Below, piece after piece: positions 1 through 5,329 of a stretch of DNA of 5,329 nucleotides. The DNA comes from Phycisphaerae bacterium (GTDB lineage: Bacteria > Planctomycetota > Phycisphaerae > Sedimentisphaerales > Anaerobacaceae). The position numbers and the translations under genes are program-made. Position 1 is the stretch's first letter. Every line of letters starts with the position of its first letter. Under the pieces are notes generated by a model that did not search any database, was not told the DNA's origin, and saw only the letters and a list, made by a program, of their open reading frames with translations. Location: contig JAUVYZ010000163.1 of the NCBI GenBank assembly GCA_030602845.1, positions 1 through 5,329 of the forward strand, in the 5' to 3' direction.

Positions 1-338
1 ATTTCCCTGACCCCTGGCCGAAAAGACGACATCACAAAAGACGCTACTTCTGCCCGACCAATCTCGAACAGCTCCTCCGCTGCTTAAAGACCGGCGGACA
101 ATTAAAAATCGCTACCGACCACGCTGATTATTTTGAACAAATAAAGAAACTTGTAGGGGCAGGCCCATGTGCCTGCCCTTCAGTAGGGGCAGGCCAACGT
201 GTCTGCCCTTCACTTGAAAAAATTGAATTCCTCCCCGCCGCTGGCGCCGACACCGGCGAATGCACCGGCACAAACTACGAAAGAAAGTACCTCAAAAAAC
301 AAATACCAATCTACACCCTCGCCGTAAGAAAAATATAG
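1..338 (+). CDS. trmB: tRNA (guanine-N7-)-methyltransferase, C-terminal part (5' end outside window)
   Basis: The enzyme transfers a methyl group from S-adenosylmethionine to N7 of guanine 46 in the variable loop of tRNA, in the cytoplasm. The window starts inside the gene; reading from base 3, 111 residues precede a TAG stop at 336-338. Visible family hallmarks, in order: FPDPWPKRRHHKRR (residues 1-14 of the fragment), the signature PDPW-K-RH-KRR segment; GGQLKIATDHADYF (31-44), the TD-containing strand and loop; and TNYERKYL (90-97), matching the T-x-x-E active-site motif followed by the usual IY-L-V end. Between the second and third motifs, residues 51-70 are an in-frame insertion made of two 10-residue repeats (VGAGPCACPS and VGAGQRVCPS), encoded by a palindromic DNA repeat doublet and not typical of the family. 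Both flanking motifs are intact, so the gene is probably functional. The N-terminal SAM-binding half is missing only because of the window edge. Confidence 0.93.
   Translation, partial: FPDPWPKRRHHKRRYFCPTNLEQLLRCLKTGGQLKIATDHADYFEQIKKLVGAGPCACPSVGAGQRVCPSLEKIEFLPAAGADTGECTGTNYERKYLKKQIPIYTLAVRKI
153..212 (+). repeat. Two tandem 30-bp palindromic repeat units inserted in frame in trmB
   Basis: Unit 1 is 153-182 and unit 2 is 183-212. They abut directly and differ at 3 of 30 positions. Each unit begins exactly on a codon boundary and is 10 codons long, so the pair adds 20 residues without a frameshift. Each unit is an inverted repeat: arms AGGGGCAGGC and GCCTGCCCTT in unit 1 form a 10-bp stem (one G-T pair) around a 6-nt loop. 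In unit 2 the arm change C to T turns a G-C pair into G-T, so an RNA stem would survive. The tetramer ACTT occurs immediately before (149-152) and at the end of the doublet (212-215), a possible but weak duplication of target bases. Reading of origin (dispersed miniature palindromic element) is inference; no other copy occurs in this window. Confidence 0.85.
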
Positions 339-356
339 CCGATTCGCAAATCGGCT
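328..356 (-). terminator. Intrinsic terminator of the sulfatase gene, overlapping the trmB stop codon
   Basis: AGCCGATT (337-344) and AATCGGCT (349-356) form a perfect 8-bp stem with a CGCA loop. Read on the minus strand, the hairpin is followed by ATATTTTTC (336 down to 328), a U-rich tail, so it fits a Rho-independent terminator for the sulfatase, whose stop is 62 bases upstream. On the plus strand the following bases are CACTATTC, without a T-run, so it should not work efficiently for trmB. The last two bases of the trmB TAG stop (337-338) lie in the stem. Confidence 0.7.
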
Positions 357-418
357 CACTATTCACCGTCCACGAACTACGACATGAACTTCACGAGATA
401 CCAGTATCGAACATCGAA
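357..418. other. Short convergent intergenic spacer with degenerate repeated words
   Basis: This 62-bp spacer between the terminator hairpin and the sulfatase stop codon has no credible gene. It is built of recurring short words: CACGA at 371-375 and 392-396, GAACT twice (374-378 and 386-390), and ATCGAA at 406-411 and 413-418. It resembles degenerate intergenic filler; no function is visible. Confidence 0.4.
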
Positions 419-892
419 TCAACGGCTCTCCAACTGCTTCAGCGTCGCACGTGTAACTCGCTGCACATAATTATCCCTGTCTTTCAATCCGGCTCTTATC
501 TGGTCCAGAGCCGGCCGGGCCTTTTCACCAATCTTGTTCAGGGTGATAATCGCGTACAGCCGTGCCTTGTCTGTTTTGTCTCTCAGCGCTTCAGCCAGCA
601 CCGGCAGCGCTTCTTTCTCTTGGCCCCAGTCGCAAAGTGCGTGCGCCGCGGCGATGCGAACAATCGCCGCCGGGTCCTTCAGTGCTTTTCTAAGCGCCGC
701 TTTTGCCCGCTTCACGTCCCCGGCTCCCTTACAGTTATTGTGTAAACCGACCACCGCCCAGTAGCGAACCGAGCCGTACTCATCGTTCAACGCTTCAAAA
801 TACCTCGGTATCGCTTTTACGCCTTCGCCGTCCAACTTCTTGATTTTTCGCAGCCGTTTCAGCAAATCCATCTTATCGAGCTTGTCCCGCCA
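419..892 (-). other. HEAT-repeat region of the sulfatase
   Basis: Residues about 593-749 contain amphipathic helix pairs in the pattern of HEAT or PBS-lyase-like repeats: at least four units, centred near residues 615-645, 653-682, 685-712 and 716-746, with recurring A-x-x-AL, D-x-x-VR and L-x-D motifs. HEAT arrays usually serve protein-protein contact; here they may tether or scaffold the enzyme. The repeat count is by eye. Confidence 0.7.
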
Positions 893-2668
893 ATGCGGTG
901 TGGTTACAGGTGGCGGACCAACTACTACGGGGTCGCCGAGTTTGAACTTCACCTCGCTGCTGTCCCTGAATCCAATTCGGCAGGCCTTCGCACGCAGTAT
1001 TTGCCCTGGTTTTAGCAGCACTTGTTTTGTGTACAGTTTCCAGCCGCCTCTTTTGTTCCCGCCGCCTTCGATTCTGTACGCAATCGAAGCACCATGCGTC
1101 GGAGACCAGATTCCTATGGTGGCTTCGGTTTTCGCGCTCGCGGGGCCGGCGACCAACAGCGGAGCTGCTGTATTCTCCAATATCCCGCCAGGCCGCTTCA
1201 TCTCATCAAACTCCGGCTCCGGAATCAGCCCGATATCGCTGGTCTCTTTGACCCATTTAGCATGCACCTTCCGCATCCGCTCGAGTACATTCCTGTACTT
1301 CGGCTCACCCGCCAGGTTCTTGACCTCGTGCGGGTCGCTCTGCGTATCGTAAAGCTCCTCAACCGGCTTGGTCGCCTCAAAATACTGCATCTGAGGCCCC
1401 TTGAGCTTGCCCTCCGCGTTAAGCCGACGCATCTCCTGCATCGTCGGCATCCGGTTCATATACTCGATGTCCTGACCGCGCGTAACATACGGCATATAGT
1501 TGCGAATATATTTATAACGCTTGTCACGCACCGCACGAATAAGGTCGTATGCCTCATCCATACGGTCGCGCGCAGCAAAGATATACTCACGCGCCTTGGC
1601 CTTCTGACTACCAATGAATGCCTTGCCTTGTATATGCTTTGGTATCTTCACGCCCGCCAGTGACAGCATCGTCGGCGCAAAATCAATAAACGCAATCAAA
1701 TCATCGTTGACCGTCCCCGGCTTTACCGCATCGGGTTCCTTAGGCATCGCAAGTTTTCGCAATTTCTCCGGCACCCGAATGACCAGCGGAATGTGAATGC
1801 CCGAATCATAAATCCATCGCTTGCCCCGCGGCAGCCCGCGACCGTGGTCACCCCAGAACCACACAATTGTATCGCCAGCCAAACCGTCATCCTCCAACTG
1901 TTGAAGGATTTTTCCTGCCTGCTCGTCCATTTTTGTTACGTTGTCGTAGTACCTCGCCAAATTCTTACGGACAACGGGTGTGTCGGGATAATACGGCGGT
2001 ACGACCGCCTTGGCCGGGTCGTGGACAAGTTTCTCACCTTTCTTAGGCCAGTTTCGGCTCTCGTGCGACACCCCCAGGTTGATGACTGCGAAGAACGGCT
2101 GGCCTTTTGCACGACCTCGCCAATGCGCCTTGCGGCTGCTCTCGTCCCACGCCGTCATCGGCGGGGCAAACTGGTAATCGGTTTTGGCGTTATTCGTGCA
2201 ATAATACCCTGCTGCCCGCAGGTACTCACTGAAGCACTTTACGTATGCCGGCGGCACACCCTTGCACCGCATATGGTGCGTGCCGATGGTCGTCGGGTAC
2301 ATCCCCGTAATGATACCCGACCGTGCCGGGGCACAGACCCCCGCGTGCGCATACACGTTGGTGTAGCGCACACCCTGCGCTGCAAGGGCGTCAATGTTCG
2401 GCGTAACAGCATAACTATCGCCGTAGCAGCCCAGGTCCGGACTGATATCTTCGCAGCTCACCCACAGAATATTTGGCCGCTGCATTTTTGGAATGACGGT
2501 AACCCAATTTTGCGAGCTTTTTGCCAAAGACGAAGCTTTTTCGCCATCGCAGGAAGTTTCAGATAACAGCATCGCAGCCGCTGCCCCCGAGCTAATTCGC
2601 AGAAACTCCCGCCTGTTCACCCAGCCCCTCGGAGGGGCGGGGTTCACATTGTTTTTGGAACTTGTCAT
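419..2668 (-). CDS. Tat-exported sulfatase (N-sulfoglucosamine sulfohydrolase-like) with chitobiase-like and HEAT-repeat C-terminal domains
   Basis: Predicted type I (formylglycine-dependent) sulfatase that hydrolyses sulfate groups from a sulfated substrate, probably a glycan, outside the cytoplasm. It has 749 residues. The N-terminus carries a twin-arginine signal (NRREFLR, 18-24, then an Ala-rich hydrophobic stretch to about 36). The sulfatase domain runs from about 64 to 480: NILWVSCEDISPD (66-78) supplies early metal ligands; CAPARSGIITG (112-122) is the C-x-P-x-R formylglycine site with Cys112 modified; Lys162 (AKTDYQF), His202 (GVSHES) and Asp274-His275 (WGDHG) match the metal and sulfate-binding set. 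Residues about 500-580 resemble a chitobiase/hexosaminidase C-terminal beta domain (GASIAYRIEG, LYTKQVLLKPG, LRAKACRIG). Residues about 593-749 are alpha-helical HEAT-like repeats (VRYWAVVGL, VRIAAAHAL, ARLYAIITL). The SCEDIS start and general pattern resemble SGSH-type sulfatases, but the exact substrate cannot be told. Maturation needs a formylglycine-generating enzyme or anSME elsewhere in the genome. The ATG at 2668 is fixed by a strong Shine-Dalgarno and by the Tat motif. Confidence 0.95.
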   Translation of the reverse strand: MTSSKNNVNPAPPRGWVNRREFLRISSGAAAAMLLSETSCDGEKASSLAKSSQNWVTVIPKMQRPNILWVSCEDISPDLGCYGDSYAVTPNIDALAAQGVRYTNVYAHAGVCAPARSGIITGMYPTTIGTHHMRCKGVPPAYVKCFSEYLRAAGYYCTNNAKTDYQFAPPMTAWDESSRKAHWRGRAKGQPFFAVINLGVSHESRNWPKKGEKLVHDPAKAVVPPYYPDTPVVRKNLARYYDNVTKMDEQAGKILQQLEDDGLAGDTIVWFWGDHGRGLPRGKRWIYDSGIHIPLVIRVPEKLRKLAMPKEPDAVKPGTVNDDLIAFIDFAPTMLSLAGVKIPKHIQGKAFIGSQKAKAREYIFAARDRMDEAYDLIRAVRDKRYKYIRNYMPYVTRGQDIEYMNRMPTMQEMRRLNAEGKLKGPQMQYFEATKPVEELYDTQSDPHEVKNLAGEPKYRNVLERMRKVHAKWVKETSDIGLIPEPEFDEMKRPGGILENTAAPLLVAGPASAKTEATIGIWSPTHGASIAYRIEGGGNKRGGWKLYTKQVLLKPGQILRAKACRIGFRDSSEVKFKLGDPVVVGPPPVTTPHWRDKLDKMDLLKRLRKIKKLDGEGVKAIPRYFEALNDEYGSVRYWAVVGLHNNCKGAGDVKRAKAALRKALKDPAAIVRIAAAHALCDWGQEKEALPVLAEALRDKTDKARLYAIITLNKIGEKARPALDQIRAGLKDRDNYVQRVTRATLKQLESR

Positions 2669-2673
2669 AAATT

Positions 2674-2680
2674 CACCTCC
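2674..2680 (-). promoter_or_regulatory. Strong Shine-Dalgarno of the sulfatase
   Basis: On the minus strand GGAGGTG precedes ATG by 5 nt (AATTT). The near-perfect complement to the 16S anti-SD supports the start at 2668. Confidence 0.9.
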
Positions 2681-2695
2681 AAACTTTACAAGTTT
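2681..2695. repeat. Small inverted repeat in the sulfatase leader
   Basis: AAACTT (2681-2686), TAC, AAGTTT (2690-2695): perfect 6-bp arms with a 3-nt loop, directly next to the sulfatase Shine-Dalgarno and downstream of its candidate promoter. It could be an operator or a weak mRNA hairpin near the ribosome site, but in AT-rich DNA such a short repeat can arise by chance. Confidence 0.4.
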
Positions 2696-2712
2696 CTGTT
2701 GAGAATAAGCAA

Positions 2713-2741
2713 ATAATAAACAGTCAATAGCAAATAATCAA
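2713..2741 (-). promoter_or_regulatory. Candidate sigma70-type promoter for the sulfatase
   Basis: Read on the minus strand: TTGATT (2741-2736), exactly 17 bases, then TATTAT (2718-2713), 4/6 and 5/6 matches to consensus. Transcription would start near 2706, giving a leader of about 40 nt before the ATG. The region is AT-rich and contains the 9-bp direct repeat GCAAATAAT (2709-2717 and 2730-2738), so chance matches are easy. Confidence 0.4.
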
Positions 2742-2830
2742 TCGTAAAATCCCTGCCCTTTCGGTGATTGGAATAGTTTTGCAATTTTACAAACAGAAGA
2801 AGATTTTTCCCATAATGCTTCAAAACAAGC

Positions 2831-2859
2831 TTGCATCCCGGATGGAATAATGGTATAAA
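2831..2859 (+). promoter_or_regulatory. Candidate promoter for the repeat-protein gene
   Basis: TTGCAT (2831-2836), a 17-base spacer, and TATAAA (2854-2859) preceded by TG (2851-2852), as in an extended -10. The -35 match is poor (3/6) and the -10 good (5/6). It would give a leader of about 90 nt containing the hairpin at 2886-2907. An alternative is TTTACA (2786-2791) with CATAAT (2811-2816), each 5/6 but with a 19-base spacer. Confidence 0.4.
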
Positions 2860-2885
2860 ATTATTTGTTTCCAACACTTGTATAC

Positions 2886-2907
2886 GCTGGCAGCTCTTGC
2901 TGCCGGC
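2886..2907 (+). promoter_or_regulatory. GC-rich hairpin in the 5' leader of the repeat-protein gene
   Basis: GCTGGCAGC (2886-2894), loop TCTT, GCTGCCGGC (2899-2907) form a 9-bp stem with one G-U pair, standing out in AT-rich surroundings. No T-run follows in either direction (AGCAGAAAAG on the plus side), so it is not a standard terminator. It ends 36 bases before the Shine-Dalgarno. It could stabilise the mRNA or control translation; no known riboswitch core was recognised. Confidence 0.5.
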
Positions 2908-2943
2908 AGCAGAAAAGTAAGAGAAATCACCGAATTTTTATCT

Positions 2944-2949
2944 GGAGGT
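2944..2949 (+). promoter_or_regulatory. Shine-Dalgarno of the repeat-protein gene
   Basis: GGAGGT lies 7 nt before the ATG at 2957. Together with the signal peptide that begins at this ATG it fixes the start. Confidence 0.9.
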
Positions 2950-2956
2950 CAGGACG

Positions 2957-3019
2957 ATGAAAAAGCTAATTTTGGCGGCACTGTTTGGGCTAAGTATATT
3001 GCTTCAAGTGGCAAGCGCC
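2957..3019 (+). other. Sec signal peptide of the repeat protein
   Basis: The first 21 residues have two lysines after Met, about 15 hydrophobic residues, and A-S-A at 19-21 before the first repeat begins at Gly22. This is a classic signal peptidase I site; no lipobox cysteine is present. Confidence 0.85.
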
Positions 3020-5329
3020 GGCTCCATAACCGGGACGGTAACCAGGGATTCGGACGGCTCACCCATTTCTGGGTTGTGGGTGTATGCTCACGATTATGAC
3101 ACTGGAAGCTGGGGTGGCAGCGACCTCACTAATGTCAATGGCGTCTATGAAATAACGGGCCTGGCCAGTGGAGCATACAGAGTCCAAGTTTCCACGTCGG
3201 GCACTGAGTATGTGCAAGAGTACTATGATAACGCCTTTGATTCGGGCAGTGCAACGCCCGTTCCCGTTGTTGTTGGAGAGCAAACCTCTGGCATAGATTT
3301 TGGCTTAACGGTTGGTGGGACCATAACCGGAACAGTAACTGCTGATTCGGAGGGCACGCCGATTTTAGGGTTGTGGGTCCATGCAGAGGATTACGCAAGC
3401 GGTGAATACCGCAACGGTGACTGGACCGATCCTAATGGCAAGTATGAAATAACTAATTTGCCCGCTGGAGCTTACAAGGTGAGAGCCACCACATGGGGCA
3501 GCGATTATAATTATATTCAGGAATATTACGATGACCAGCTTAATTGGGAAGATGCTAACCAAGTAACAGTCAGAGAAGGTGAACCGACATCAGGTATAGA
3601 TTTTCAGTTAGCTATCGGCGGCAGTATAAGTGGTAGTATAACCGATTCAAATGGTTCGCCTATCTGCGGTATAGGAGTTGATACCTGGGATTATGACAGC
3701 CGAGCGCACTGCGGGCACGATGTGACCGATACCAATGGTGTCTACGAGATAACAGGTCTACCTTCCGGAACGTACAGAGTCGGGGTTGACACACGCGGTA
3801 CTAATTACGCGGCAGAATGCTATGATGATGTAATTGATTGGGAGGCTGCTACGCGGGTTACCGTTATAGCCGGTCATCAGACAGATAATATTAATTTTGC
3901 TTTAGGTCCCGGGGCATCGATAGCAGGAAAGGTTATCAATTCCTCGCACGAAGCCCTTGAGGACGTAGATATTAACTGTTCGACCGATGGTTTCGGCACA
4001 AGGACTACTACCGATGCAAATGGTGTCTATGAGTTTACCGGATTGCCGCCCGGTTATGTGTACGACATTGCTGCATATCCTCCAAGCGATAGTAATTATG
4101 TAATTACCCAAATTTATGTGGAAGTTCCCGACGCAAATGACTATACAGCGCCGGATATTGTACTTGAAAGCGGTGCTCTAACTGTCTCGGGTATGGTTAC
4201 CGATAAAGCAACAGGCACGCCCTTAGAGAATATTTGGGTTTCCTGCCATCTTGAAGACCTCGACATGTGGGGAGGGGGTACGGATACAGACATAAATGGT
4301 TTTTATATGCTAACTAACCTGCCGCCGGGTGAGGTTGAGATCAGGGCTGAACCGGAGTCCTATTACGCTTGCATCGGCGCTGAATTCGAACTTACAGCAG
4401 ACGTGAACGACCTCGATTTCGCACTGCCGCCGGAAGCTATCCTTTCAGGCAAAGTATTGGATGCTGACACAGCCGAGCCGGTGGCGGGCATTGAGGTAAC
4501 GTATTATAGCGACAGGTATGCGGTTTGGAACAATGATTACACCGATTCGGATGGAATATTTACCCTTACAAATCTTCCGCCGGGTATTGGAGAAATAAAG
4601 GCGAGGCCGCAGGTCGAGACCGGTTATGCGTGGTCTTTGCCGTGGGGAAACAACTGGTTCTACCTTAACGAAGGTCAGCACGAATCAAATCGAATACTTG
4701 CCCTACGAAAGGGTGCACTGGTTCGTGGCTACATAAAGGAACAAAACGGCGCCCCCTTGAGCAATATTGAATACGATTGGAATGGTAAAATGTCTGAAGG
4801 ATGGTTCCGCACCGATGTCGATGGACGTTACGAAATAATACTGTCGCCAGGCACATACACTATCGAACTTGATGAAGACAACCTTTGCGCGTTGCCTGTG
4901 AAAGTTACAATAACTGATATAAACCAGCCTGTTGATGTTAATGATATGATAGTTTACTCCGAGCAAACCGGCGGTCAAATTTCCGGTGACATTAATAATC
5001 CGGGCGGGTACCCCAAGGACGGAGAATTTGCTGTTTTTGTCCTTGAAGCAGGCAAAGAAGTTGACCCAAATACATGGTATACTGTCTCGCCGGTCGGCAT
5101 GACCGAATTGGAAGAGGCGGGGCTGTTTGCTATCGCCGCATTACCACCGGACGCCAATTACGATGTTTATCTGTGCGTAATAAGTGAGACACTGGACGAA
5201 ATAGAGTCTATCACCGTGCGGGATTTCGCGATAAATGTTGCTGTTGGAACAACCGGCATCAATCTGCATTACAATTCAGAAGGAAGTACTGTTAGCGGCA
5301 AGGTAATAAATACTGACGGCCAGGTTGTT
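2957..5329 (+). CDS. Secreted protein with tandem carboxypeptidase-regulatory-like repeats (3' end outside window)
   Basis: The frame is open from ATG at 2957 to the last base, 791 codons without a stop. Residues 1-21 form a Sec signal peptide (MKK, a hydrophobic core LILAALFGLSILLQV, and an ASA cleavage motif), so the protein is exported. The rest is a chain of prealbumin-like beta-sandwich units, each opening with a G-x-I/V-x-G-x-V strand and carrying a core of the form TDxNGxYxITxLPxGxYxV. Units by residue: 22-120, 121-221, 222-319, 320-406, 407-493, 494-586, 587-672, 673-776, and a ninth from 777. Units 1-3 share an extra end, YYDD-x-W-x-A-x-V-x-V-x-G-x-TSGIDF-L, absent in later units. 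The chain is rich in Asp, Glu and Tyr. No catalytic domain is visible. Such repeats in other bacteria are usually structural or adhesive modules, and a C-terminal sorting or dockerin-type domain could lie past the edge. Specific function is unknown. It is transcribed divergently from the sulfatase. Confidence 0.93.
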   Translation, partial: MKKLILAALFGLSILLQVASAGSITGTVTRDSDGSPISGLWVYAHDYDTGSWGGSDLTNVNGVYEITGLASGAYRVQVSTSGTEYVQEYYDNAFDSGSATPVPVVVGEQTSGIDFGLTVGGTITGTVTADSEGTPILGLWVHAEDYASGEYRNGDWTDPNGKYEITNLPAGAYKVRATTWGSDYNYIQEYYDDQLNWEDANQVTVREGEPTSGIDFQLAIGGSISGSITDSNGSPICGIGVDTWDYDSRAHCGHDVTDTNGVYEITGLPSGTYRVGVDTRGTNYAAECYDDVIDWEAATRVTVIAGHQTDNINFALGPGASIAGKVINSSHEALEDVDINCSTDGFGTRTTTDANGVYEFTGLPPGYVYDIAAYPPSDSNYVITQIYVEVPDANDYTAPDIVLESGALTVSGMVTDKATGTPLENIWVSCHLEDLDMWGGGTDTDINGFYMLTNLPPGEVEIRAEPESYYACIGAEFELTADVNDLDFALPPEAILSGKVLDADTAEPVAGIEVTYYSDRYAVWNNDYTDSDGIFTLTNLPPGIGEIKARPQVETGYAWSLPWGNNWFYLNEGQHESNRILALRKGALVRGYIKEQNGAPLSNIEYDWNGKMSEGWFRTDVDGRYEIILSPGTYTIELDEDNLCALPVKVTITDINQPVDVNDMIVYSEQTGGQISGDINNPGGYPKDGEFAVFVLEAGKEVDPNTWYTVSPVGMTELEEAGLFAIAALPPDANYDVYLCVISETLDEIESITVRDFAINVAVGTTGINLHYNSEGSTVSGKVINTDGQVV
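3020..3913 (+). repeat. Three closely related ~100-codon repeats (units 1-3)
   Basis: Units 3020-3316, 3317-3619 and 3620-3913 encode the same order of motifs: G-S/T-I-T/S-G; S/T-P-I-x-G; a DY pair; DPNG or DTNG followed by YEIT; A/S-G-x-Y-R/K-V; an EYYD or ECYD motif; and a closing G-x-x-T-x-x-I-D/N-F-x-L. Units 1 and 2 still share DNA such as GGGTTGTGGGT (3038-family position in unit 1 and its counterpart in unit 2), which suggests relatively recent duplication. Unit 3 has gained three cysteines (237, 252, 288) that units 1 and 2 lack. Confidence 0.8.
3914..5329 (+). repeat. Diverged carboxypeptidase-regulatory-like repeats (units 4-8 and start of unit 9)
   Basis: Units begin at 3914 (ASIAG), 4175 (ALTVSG), 4436 (AILSG), 4715 (ALVRG), 4973 (GQISG) and 5285 (STVSG). 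They keep the opening strand and, except for unit 8, a TD-x-x-G-x-Y/F core followed by a PPG-like turn. They lack the YYDD and TSGIDF segments of units 1-3 and are mostly 86-93 residues long. Unit 8 (104 residues) is the most divergent, with an EEAGLFAIAALPPD core in place of the usual TD-x-x-G. Unit boundaries are by eye. Confidence 0.75.

Noticed and set aside
153..212. CRISPR repeat pair
   Set aside because: The two units abut with no spacer, lie inside a conserved coding frame, and no cas gene is present.
260..745. Plus-strand open frame of 161 codons
   Set aside because: It overlaps the trmB end in another frame and then runs antisense to the sulfatase; no ribosome site, no recognisable family, and composition of a shadow frame.
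1022..2566. Long plus-strand open frames (1022-1663 and 1793-2566) opposite the sulfatase
   Set aside because: They mirror the coding strand of a well-supported gene with intact catalytic motifs; their translations are Arg-, His- and Pro-rich without domain features.
2751..2760. CCCTGCCCTT as a further copy of the trmB palindrome
   Set aside because: Only about nine bases match one arm of the repeat and the opposite arm is missing.
2686..2877. 63-codon minus-strand frame between the divergent genes
   Set aside because: It starts at GTG without a Shine-Dalgarno, its end is low-complexity Leu/Tyr translated from AT-rich repeats, and it covers the candidate promoters.
2886..2907. Leader hairpin as a terminator or known riboswitch
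   Set aside because: No T-run follows on either strand and no conserved riboswitch core was recognised, so it is kept only as an unassigned hairpin.
3059..5157. Several minus-strand frames of 60-91 codons opposite the repeat protein
   Set aside because: They are short, unsupported by ribosome sites, and recur at equivalent places because the sense strand is repetitive.

Overview
The window looks like a chromosomal segment from a Planctomycetota-type bacterium (PVC group, perhaps a Phycisphaerae-like lineage). This is inferred from gene content: a Tat-exported sulfatase carrying a C-terminal HEAT-repeat extension beside a long secreted protein made of carboxypeptidase-regulatory-like repeats. 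No rRNA or other phylogenetic marker is present, so the taxonomy is tentative.

Layout. Positions 1-338 (+) hold the 3' end of trmB, a tRNA m7G46 methyltransferase, interrupted in frame by two tandem 30-bp palindromic repeat units. Its stop codon lies inside a hairpin that reads as an intrinsic terminator for the convergent gene on the other strand. Positions 419-2668 (-) hold a complete 749-residue exported sulfatase with a strong Shine-Dalgarno. Positions 2669-2956 are an AT-rich divergent intergenic region with a candidate promoter for each direction, a GC-rich leader hairpin on the + side and a small inverted repeat on the - side. From 2957 to the right edge (+) runs one uninterrupted reading frame of 791 codons with no stop in the window. 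It encodes a secreted protein with a signal peptide, eight beta-sandwich-like repeats and the start of a ninth.

How they fit together. trmB is housekeeping (tRNA modification) and unrelated to its neighbours. The sulfatase is predicted to remove sulfate from sulfated sugars outside the cytoplasm. The repeat protein is predicted to be an extracellular or surface scaffold or adhesion protein. The two are transcribed divergently from a shared 288-bp region, which would allow co-regulation, but nothing in the sequence proves a functional link. No mobile element, CRISPR array, tRNA or rRNA was found, and no gene-free stretch exceeds 300 bases.

The two most interesting points are the in-frame palindromic repeat doublet inside trmB, which adds exactly 20 codons between conserved motifs, and the repeat protein, whose first three units form a distinct and apparently younger subfamily.
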